A DNA stretch of 64,000 nucleotides from Dendrolimus kikuchii. Its lineage: Eukaryota; Arthropoda; Insecta; Lepidoptera; Lasiocampidae. A model generated the notes under the pieces. It saw only the letters and a program-made list of their open reading frames with translations, made no database searches and was not told the origin of the DNA. This document shows, one piece after another, positions 56,103-64,000 of this stretch. Made by a program: the position numbers and the translations under genes. Where the stretch lies: the NCBI GenBank assembly GCA_019925095.2, contig CM034412.1, positions 9,545,501-9,609,500 of the forward strand, in the 5' to 3' direction. Position 1 is the first letter of the stretch, and each line of letters starts with the position of its first letter.

Positions 56103-57373
56103 TTGTCCTTTTTGCCCTTTTGCCCATTAGCTCTTTTGCCCTTTTGCCCTTCTGCTCTTAAGCCCTTTTGCCCTTTTGCCCATTAGCTCTTTTGCCCTTT
56201 TGCCCTTTTGCCCTTCTGCTCTTAAGCCCTTTTGCCCTTTTGCGCTTTTGCCCTTTTGCCCTTTTGCCCGTTTGCCCGTTTGCCCGTTTGCCCTTTTGCC
56301 CTTTTGCCCTTTTGCCCTTTTGCCCTTTTGCCCTTTTGCCCTTTTGCCCTTTTGCCCTTTTGCCCTTTTGCGCTTTTGCCCTTTTGCGCTTTTGCGCTTT
56401 TGCGCTTTTGCGCTTTTGCGCTTTTGCGCTTTTGCGCTTTTGCGCTTTTGCCCTTTTGCCCTTTTGCCCTTTTGCCCTTTTGCCCTTTTGCCCTTTTGCC
56501 CTTTTGCCCTTTTGCCCTTTTGCCCTTTTGCCCTTTTGCCCTTTTGCCCTTTTGCCCTTTTGCCCTTTTGCCCTTTTGCCCTTTTGCCCTTTTGCCCTTT
56601 TGCCCTTTTGCCCTTTTGCCCTTTTGCCCTTTTGCCCTTTTGCCCTTTTGCCCTTTTGCCCTTTTGCCCTTTTGCCCTTTTGCCCTTTTGCCCTTTTGCC
56701 CTTTTGCCCTTTTGCCCTTTTGCCCTTTTGCCCTTTTGCCCTTTTGCCCTTTTGCCCTTTTGCCCTTTTGCCCTTTTGCCCTTTTGCCCTTTTGCCCTTT
56801 TGCCCTTTTGCCCTTTTGCCCTTTTGCCCTTTTGCCCTTTTGCCCTTTTGCCCTTTTGCCCTTTTGCCCTTTTGCCCTTTTGCCCTTTTGCCCTTTTGCC
56901 CTTTTGCCCTTTTGCCCTTTTGCCCTTTTGCCCTTTTGCCCTTTTGCCCTTTTGCCCTTTTGCCCTTTTGCCCTTTTGCCCTTTTGCCCTTTTGCCCTTT
57001 TGCCCTTTTGCCCTTTTGCCCTTTTGCCCTTTTGCCCTTTTGCCCTTTTGCCCTTTTGCCCTTTTGCCCTTTTGCCCTTTTGCCCTTTTGCCCTTTTGCC
57101 CTTTTGCCCTTTTGCCCTTTTGCCCTTTTGCCCTTTTGCCCTTTTGCCCTTTTGCCCTTTTGCCCTTTTGCCCTTTTGCCCTTTTGCCCTTTTGCCCTTT
57201 TGCCCTTTTGCCCTTTTGCCCTTTTGCCCTTTTGCCCTTTTGCCCTTTTGCCCTTTTGCCCTTTTGCCCTTTTGCCCTTTTGCCCTTTTGCCCTTTTGCC
57301 CTTTTGCCCTTTTGCCCTTTTGCCCTTTTGCCCTTTTGCCCTTTTGCCCTTTTGCCCTTTTGCTCTTTTGCTC
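56103..57373. repeat. 8-bp satellite array (CCCTTTTG)n, about 155 units
   Basis: Mostly identical units, with a block of CGCTTTTG variants at about 56368-56450 and CCGTTTG-type variants near 56266-56290. At the left a ~56-bp higher-order unit containing cccattagctcttttgccc occurs twice (about 56122-56236). The right end decays through gctctttt and gactcttttttgtc. Since no stop triplet occurs in any frame on either strand, the 395-516-codon frames are by-products of the repeat. Confidence 0.95.
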
Positions 57374-57869
57374 TTCGACTCTTTTTTGTCCATGTTGCTC
57401 TTTTTGTCGTTTTTGCTGATGTTGTCCCTTTTGTCATTTTTGTAGTTTTCATTGACGGGGGATAGATAAATAAAACTAGGACTGTTTGTAATAGAGGATG
57501 AAAGTTTGGATGAGACCAATCATTTCTCAAGTTCATAGATATAAAAATGCATCGTCTATAAAAATGCGATAGTAACTCGATATGTCTTTCTGTTAAGTTT
57601 TCGGAAAACACTGGGAATACTGGATCGTTTTTATTGTAATTTTGTTTAAATGTAGTTTTAATGCCGAAAATGGACATATATACTCATGCCAAGAGATCGT
57701 CATGAGAATATATCAAGCATCGAGTTTGCGATATAAAATGAAGTGAATTTTTCGGGGGCAAATGGCACTAACATAAAAATGGTGTACATTGTAACCTGTA
57801 TTAACGCCTGCTCTTTAAACAAGAAGCAGGAACTAGCAGGAACAGGCGCAGCCGCGGGGTAAACTCTAG

Positions 57870-58130
57870 TAATTAATAATTCGGAAAACCCACTACACGA
57901 TTAATTCATTCAAAATAACTAAACCCACTAGAATTATAAAAAATATCAACATAATAGAAATAATTCTTAAAATCAGTCTCATACTTTTACAATCTGGGCC
58001 TAAGAACATATGAAAGTATATCCATCTCCTTTGTTGTAATTTTTTTAGGTTTTACTTGGCACGGACGTCAAGATATTGTAGAAAATATGTATTTTTAACG
58101 GCCTTAAAAAAAGACGGAGGTAGTTCTCAA
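57870..58130. repeat. dispersed repeat R1, copy 2 (right part)
   Basis: 57880-57960 (ttcattcaaaataactaaac) matches 13205-13260, and 57970-58115 matches 13780-13870. With 55465-55682 it restores one older repeat. Confidence 0.55.
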
Positions 58131-58980
58131 CTTTCCGTGTAAATGTTTGTTCGGTGCTTGCCTAGTGTAGTAGGTAGAACATCGTTCTATGAATTTTGCT
58201 GTCTACCCTCTTTTTGTGTGAGGTGACGGCCAATGCACAGCAGAGTAGGGGCATCCATTTTGGACACTCACAGTCAATGTGTGATGAGAACTACACCGCG
58301 CCGTGCGAAGATACTTTTACTAAAACTTATCAACTTGTTGTGATTACTGGCCGTGCCAAGAACATTTGCTGTCCTTAGAACTCTATACAAGTGTTAACTT
58401 TAAAGTGGAATTTAGTCCCGTGTCCTGTTCCTGTATGCAATCTGAACCGAGCCAAGAGAGGGCGGATCTCAAGGTTGGTGGAGCTTCTACTTTTCTAGTG
58501 CAAGGATCTAGGTCATATCTGTCTCATACAAAATGACCATCATAAATTGAACCAGCTTATTATCAGTGGGCTACAGCGCCCCACAATATTTTTTTATGTA
58601 TGTTCAGCTATAATAACTTTTTTTTTTCTGAACCGTGTAACAACTATTCACAATCGTTGTATACTAATTGTATATATTAAAGCTATAAATATTCTAAATA
58701 AAATAATACATATAATTTAAATTGAAATATATGAATATCAATTAAAAATAATATAAAATATAATTTAAAAAGGTCACCACCCATAAATACCATAATGTCG
58801 TACAATAATTTGATACACATAAAAGAACGTCTCAAGGTATACAAATACAAAATAAAAGACTGAATGACGGTAGATCAGGCAAAAATCATCTAGGCTGGCT
58901 CATAGATGAGACTGCGTATTTAACTATTTAAATTTGCATAAAGGCGGAACCCGAAAATTATGCGTTTTTTTTATATACAA
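58131..58980. other. unrecognised sequence
   Basis: A 60-codon frame at 58196-58378 is cysteine-containing but has no domain and no splice support. Downstream DNA is AT-rich. Confidence 0.35.
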
Positions 58981-58984
58981 GATT

Positions 58985-60690
58985 ATAATTATGGTTTGCT
59001 ATGGTACAATAACGAAATTAAAATTGTCGGAAAGCCTTCATTTAGGCACATAATTAATAAACAATACAATTACCTTAGAATATACACAGACTGCCTACTA
59101 TGCTAATATTATTATTGTAAAGTAATAGGGCACGTTGCTAAACACTTATGATTTTGAGCACAAACACATAAGTTAACTTAAAAACAATCAATATCTTACT
59201 TTATTAAATTTTAAAGCACATTTTATTAGGTTAAAAACTACAAAACACTTCCCAGATAAAACCGCCATGCTACATAAAGTAAACTACACTGCTAAAGACA
59301 AATCTTTTTGTTGTAATTTAGTTCATCAGAGTGGCAGGCAAAGGAAATAAATCCATACAGCGTTGTCTGATGTATTCTTAATAAAAAATAGGCTGTTTGG
59401 ATTTATTTCCTTTGCTTGCCACTCTTTAGGTTGGGTTAGCTTCACACTAGAGCTCAAATATGCAATGCCAATGTTAGCAACACAAAAAATAGGTTGTGAG
59501 GAGCGGTTGAAGGTTGCGACCAATGAGAAGGTCAGTGGGTTAGGTTAGGTTAGCTTCAGACCAAAGCCGCAGGCAGAATCGACTTTAACCATAATTAATG
59601 GTAAGCAGTCGGTTCTGCCACTTTGCTACTTGTTAGGCAAAAACACTAAATCCATACAGCATGAATATCAATATTTTTCAATCAATCTGAAGATCATTGA
59701 ATGACATGAAAGTATGGAATTTTAGATTTTTCACATTATTGTAACTAAGATAATTAATATATTTTTCTAGTTTGTATATATAAATACTGACTACATGCAA
59801 TACCAATGTAAGCAGAACAAAGTATAGGTGTAAGGGGTGGTCGAAGGTGTAACCAGTGACAAGGACAGTGGGGTAGGTTAGGATATCTTTAGACCAAGGC
59901 CCACGAGCCGAGCGAGCGACGCGAGCGTGCCGCGGTAGCGGCCGGCGAGTGGCAGAACCGACTGGTTTCCATTTATTCGTTGATAATTTTAATAAAAGTT
60001 AAAGTCGGTTCTGCCACTCGCCGGCCGCTGCCGCGGCACGCTCGCTCCGCTCGCTCGGCTCGTCGGCTTTGGTCTAAAGATAACCTAACCTAACCCACTG
60101 TCCTTGCCATAACCTTCGAACACCCCTCACACCTATATATTGTTTGTCTAACATTAGTATTGCATGTTGTCGGTAATTATATATACAAACTACAAAAATA
60201 TAATAATGATCTTAATCACAATAATGTGAAAAATCTAAAATTCCGTATTTTTATGTCATTCAAAGATGTTCAGTTTGATTGAATAATATTGATATTCATG
60301 CTGTACGGATTTAGTTCCTTTGCCTGACATTTAGCAAAGTGAGGTAAAAACTTTGTCTCTCAATATTATTAATCTGAGGTTTTACTTACAAATTACAAAA
60401 TGTCGTGATTTTTTAGCAATGCCGTAATATTTGATTTTATAATTATTAATTATTTTGATCATGTCATATATGTTACATTTGCAGACTAATCCCAAAATTA
60501 AAATAATTGTGTTTTTATTATAATTAGTAGGTAAGTCGTCACGCTAAAATTGAACATTATTTCTAGCGATATAATGCACGTATTTCGTACCTAATTAATT
60601 GTATTGTTTATTAATTTTTTGCCTAAATGATGGCTTACCGATGATTTTAGTGTCGTTATTGTACCATAGAAAACCATATGTAAAGTCTTT
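58985..60690. mobile_element. large fold-back element, about 1.7 kb
   Basis: Inverted arms centred near 59983. The core arms are GC-rich and nearly perfect: gccggcgagtggcagaaccg (59941-59960) pairs with 60006-60025, and gagccgagcgagcg (from about 59903) with its partner near 60050-60062. They continue with weaker pairing to about 59640 and 60330. Outer blocks 58993-59085 and 60590-60685 also pair (acaataacgaaatt, aataaacaatacaat). A second, degraded hairpin lies at 59331-59426 (gagtggcaggcaaaggaaat inverted). Aggttaggttagg words sit in the arms. No coding capacity. Confidence 0.75.
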
Positions 60691-61003
60691 GAATACAAAA
60701 AATGTAAAAATAAATACATGCTTCAAATGGCAGTGAGATACCAATATACCGAATAAACAGCATTAGAATTTCAATTATAAATCAAGAGGATTAAAGATCG
60801 TTTTCAAATGTCCATGAAATTTTCCTTAGATCAATCAAATCGTTCCCGACCGCTGACTAAAAACCAAATTAGTTGTTAAAAATGTAAAAACCAATATAAA
60901 TGTAGACAAATTGAAACGGACGATTTGTTGTTTGATTTCTGTCTACTGTTTTTTGGTTGTTGGAAATTGATTTAATAACTTTTATTTCAGCTTCTGTCTG
61001 GTA
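60691..61003. other. AT-rich DNA, nothing recognised
   Basis: No supported feature. Confidence 0.35.
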
Positions 61004-61500
61004 CTAGCGTATCTCCGCGACTTCGTCCCGCGTACTTTGGAATTCCTGCGGGATTCCCGGGACACAAATATCGCAGCATTTAAAAAAAGAATGTAAGTGA
61101 TCGTTTTAGTGGAAACTGTGTCGGAATAAGGTAATTATTATGCATCCAAACAATTCCAAACCGCTCCCGGGAAATTTATTCCCAGGATAACAATATTACA
61201 CTTTTTTTTAATCTGGCCATTTTAAATCATTCCCAGAAAAATTCCCTCAGGATTCGCAGGATAAAATTTAGCGCAAACATAAGTCTGATAATTACCTGTC
61301 GATCAGCGAAAACTGCATCAAAATCGGTCCAGTAGTATTCATGTGAATCCCGGACAAACAGACAAGCCGACAAACAGATAAGAAATCTAAAAAAATTGCA
61401 ACGTGTTTTCCGTCGTTTATACAGTCTATTATTGCACTAGTTTTTTTTAATAGTTTCAATGTGCAGACTCGACATGCTTACAATTTTATAATAATATAGA
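61004..61500 (-). mobile_element. non-autonomous Helitron family H2, complete, 497 bp
   Basis: CTAG at 61004-61007; the right end taga is followed by host T, so the minus strand begins TCTATATTATTATAAAATTG. Internal ttcctgcgggattcccggga, tttttaatctggcc and gtgaatcccggacaaac. Confidence 0.8.
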
Positions 61501-61524
61501 TATGAGGGTAACTTTTTCAAGTGG

Positions 61525-61910
61525 GCCTTCAGGGCCAAATCCTAAACTATATGAAATAGCGCAAAACTCTCAAAGCAGTCTCGGGATTGATTTTGAAGAA
61601 AAACTGGCATCATTAGAGTTTTGAAAAATCAATTACCTAATTATTTAATTTATAGTAACAACGTTTTTGCTTTACGTATTAATATAATGATTAAGTAATA
61701 CGTCAGAACATTTCGCTGTTTGACATTCATTCACAGAATATGATCCTTACCCTATCCGTATTTTGTTCGAAATCAGCCGATTCGATTCTTGACAAGCGTA
61801 ATTGATTTTTCAAAAATCTAAATATAGTTTAGTTTTGGTCAAAATCGGTCTCGGGACTCCTTTGAGTGTTTTCGCAATTTCGTATAGTTTAGGATTTAAC
61901 CATCCAATCA
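61525..61910. repeat. inverted repeat with ~100-bp arms
   Basis: aaatcctaaactatatgaaa through gttttgaaaaatcaatt (61538-61632) is inverted at about 61802-61902 (aattgatttttcaaaaatct through tatagtttaggattt). Probably a diverged MITE. Confidence 0.6.
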
Positions 61911-62255
61911 CCACCACCAATCCATTAAACAACGACAATTTCCCTTCAAATTTTCCCATATTTCTCCACGTACAAATCCTTTATGATCTGAATCTTCTCA
62001 ATTTTGCTTGTGATTTATTTGGAATCCTTTTTATGAGATGCCCTCCATATTTTTGTATATTGATGTATCGCCGCCTGGCGTTTGTAGATAGACACACAAT
62101 GAGTTATTGTACGCGCCAGCCATTGTTATGCGACGATCAATGTGGTGTGTACAGCAGGGCTACCATAGTTCTGTCATACTTCATCTACAAACACGGAGTT
62201 TATGGTTGCTGGACTATATAACAGTAATCCTAAGGTAAATAAGAATTATAGATAG
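61911..62255. other. unrecognised sequence
   Basis: The 139-codon frame at 61802-62221 starts inside the inverted repeat and has no domain; 62040-62215 is less AT-rich and may be another repeat. Confidence 0.35.
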
Positions 62256-62257
62256 AT

Positions 62258-62400
62258 AGATAACACTTTATTGCTCATCAAAATAAACAAATACAAAGAT
62301 AAAATGCATGATTACAATATTTCTTGGCAAAACTACAGGCGGCTTTATTGCTAAAAGCGATATCTTCCAGGCAACCTAGTTTAAAATAAATTCTTAATTA
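62258..62400 (-). mobile_element. LINE 3' UTR, family L2
   Basis: GATA run, aacactttattgctc, ggcggctttattgct-aaaagcgatatcttcc. Confidence 0.6.
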
Positions 62401-62719
62401 CTAATCTGGCGATGTAGGTGGAGAAGAAAAAGTTAGGACTGTACAATTTAAATATACATACTAACACTAAATTATAAATTTAATATATACATAAATCGAG
62501 ACACATTTATAGAATACCAATATTACGTATATAAGAAATAGTATAAATAAATATATTTATTAACATTATATATGACAAGCATTATATATTAACAATAGAC
62601 AAATAAGTAAATATTTAATATATTAGATCTATTTATTTAAAAACAGATAGTACTTTGCAGATTGATATTGATTATGGATTGTACTTTTGAATTATATGCA
62701 TTGAATTGCAGTTATGATT
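62401..62719. other. AT-rich DNA, nothing recognised
   Basis: No supported feature. Confidence 0.35.
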
Positions 62720-62880
62720 CAAATTCAAAATTCAAATTCATTTGGCATTTAAACTTATTTGGTCTTATATAATTATATCTAAAACTTATGGTAATAACAC
62801 ATTTTGAATTAAAATTAAGGCTACAGTTTTTTTGGCGGCGGTTGCTGCACTAGGTCTGTATCGCAGCACCCAACACAATT
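62720..62880 (-). mobile_element. probable LINE tail
   Basis: caaattcaaaattcaaattc run followed by tttggcggcggttgctgcac; typical of reversed LINE tails, no frame readable. Confidence 0.35.
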
Positions 62881-62936
62881 TTAATATAGGAACTTAAATA
62901 TAATGGAATTATTCATAAATTAACCTAAAACTATGA

Positions 62937-62973
62937 GTGTGTGTGTGTTTGTGTGTGTGTGTTTGGTGTGTGT
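62937..62973. repeat. (GT)n microsatellite
   Basis: Interrupted GT run. Confidence 0.85.
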
Positions 62974-63039
62974 GCCACATTGCCATACGTTCTGAATTTT
63001 TCAGCTATGTCAGATAACACAAAATTTGTAATGTCTATA

Positions 63040-63210
63040 TATAGGTATATATAAAAATCAATTACTGTTCGTTGTCTCGCTAAAACTCAAAAACGGCTTG
63101 ACCGATTTGAATATTTTTTATGCGTATTTGAGTCTATTTCGGGGTGGTTTAGATTCACAATTGGAACCGATAGGCGGCGCTGGAATCAGTTTTTGGTTTT
63201 TAAGTTTTTT
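63040..63210 (+). mobile_element. Helitron-like fragment
   Basis: gttgtctcgctaaaactc and aaaaacggcttgaccgattt, reverse of phrases at 46190-46215 and 47110-47160. The GC-rich end is not seen. Confidence 0.45.
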
Positions 63211-63354
63211 AGGACAGGTGAACGACTGCCGGGCCTGTTACTATTACACAAAAGTATTAGAAATTTAAAGTTTTTGATGATCTGAAAACAAAGCATAGTT
63301 AACAAAATACTCAAATAAAAATTGTGTATGCAGTTCACACGCAGTAGAAGTGAA

Positions 63355-63445
63355 ACAAAGTGTGACAAGGGTTGGAAGGGATTTTACATTTTGTGACGTC
63401 ACTTTCATATATTAAATCGTTATAATATATTTAAGCTTCAAAACA
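63355..63445. repeat. dispersed repeat R4 fragment
   Basis: gtgtgacaagggttgg, ttttgtgacgtcact and atatatttaagctt match 47595-47655. Confidence 0.5.
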
Positions 63446-64000
63446 CGAAATTTGAAGTATTAACGAAAAACTTTAAAACATTTCCATCTCTATCTGTATG
63501 AATATAGGGTTTAACTTATTAAATATAATGTATTCTATCTTATTCTCTCGCAGCCTTAGTCCTATAGATACGTGTTTATCTCTTTTTAGTGTCGCTTTTC
63601 CGTTTTATCGAGTTTCAAATCACAACGATTCTAAAGAAGTTTCATTTCAAAAGTTCCCATTTTCTTGTATGATCATATTTCATTCGTTGTAAGAAGTAGA
63701 TTTAAATAAAAAGGCTGTTTGTACTTATATAGAAACAGCTTGATGTATACCTATATCTAAACTCAATATGTTAAATTGGACGTCAAAAAACAATTTCACA
63801 TTCATGGCATATATTGAGGAAGGCTGTAAGCCGTACAATATCATACTTACTATTGGCAAAAAAGAGGGCGGGGGGAGGCACAAAAAGTTTCGTGGTCTAA
63901 CAGAGCACATATGAAAAACCTTAAATTAAGTTAAATTTCATGCTATGTTTCAAAAGTGTGGAGAAGTAACTGAAATGAATGAAAAGCAATATGCGATACG
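63446..64000. other. AT-rich DNA, nothing recognised
   Basis: Short open frames only, no gene supported. Confidence 0.35.

Larger units (their letters stand above)
55683..57869 (+). mobile_element. Helitron family H3 carrying an 8-bp satellite
   Basis: Starts TCCCTATTAATATTATAAAT, ends gccgcggggtaaactCTAG, with host A before and T after. A hairpin (cctgct...agcagg, about 57808-57832) lies before the end. Sequence to about 56065 matches 50321-50660. The H3 body is followed by a 1.27-kb array of an 8-bp unit. No Rep/helicase frame, so non-autonomous. Confidence 0.75.

Noticed and set aside
56127..57677. 516-codon and other long Lys/Arg or Leu/Phe/Pro-rich frames
   Set aside because: They come from an 8-bp repeat with no stop triplet in any of the six frames. 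Overlapping long frames on both strands are expected by construction.
59530..59560. Telomeric TTAGG array
   Set aside because: Only two to three units inside a fold-back element.
61802..62221. 139-codon gene
   Set aside because: Begins inside an inverted repeat, has no domain, codon pattern or splice context.
1..64000. CRISPR array or bacterial operon
   Set aside because: No regularly spaced repeats with unique spacers and no prokaryotic gene organisation; the DNA is clearly insect-like.

Overview
The window looks like AT-rich, repeat-dense intronic and intergenic DNA from an insect, most likely a moth or butterfly. The basis is the set of repeats: tRNA-derived SINEs, many small Helitrons that begin TC, end CTAG and sit between A and T, RTE-like LINE tails, a maT-type mariner with a DD37D signature, and a BEL/Pao element. 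The only host coding sequence I can support is one terminal exon of a biogenic-amine GPCR, best matched from memory to the D1-like dopamine receptor Dop1R1. No prokaryotic genes, CRISPR array, operon or rRNA was seen.

Layout. Bases 1-5042 are intron or upstream DNA filled with old transposons, ending in two short LINE tails, one of them 24 bp before the splice acceptor. The receptor exon is 5043-5350 (+), followed by a probable 3' UTR. From about 6.9 to 39.4 kb there is no gene: small Helitrons, several MITE families, poly(A) retroposons (family S1, nine copies), and 5'-truncated LINE pieces. At 39582-45500 (-) sits a complete BEL/Pao LTR retrotransposon with one uninterrupted 1817-codon gag-pol frame, two identical 154-bp LTRs and a 5-bp target duplication. 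From 45.5 to 53.5 kb there are nested Helitron, MITE, S1 and Tigger-like elements. At 53688-54983 lies a dead maT mariner inserted beside an (AT)n tract. At 55683-57869 a Helitron carries a 1.27-kb array of an 8-bp unit. At about 58985-60690 is a large fold-back element with a GC-rich core, and the rest is further repeat debris.

How things relate. There is no operon or pathway here. The useful reading is stratigraphic: many elements interrupt one another (S1 in S1, S1 in MITE, S1 in Helitron, S1 in Tigger-like, hAT in MITE, Helitron in an older repeat), which gives relative ages. The BEL/Pao copy looks the youngest.

Limits. Family names come from motifs and recall, not from searches. Boundaries are exact only where target duplications or terminal motifs are stated; other ends are approximate. 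I did not find a convincing new cellular system. The best leads are the splice-site insertion, the intact BEL/Pao element, the Helitron-borne satellite, the S1 retroposon family with two start points, and the fold-back element.
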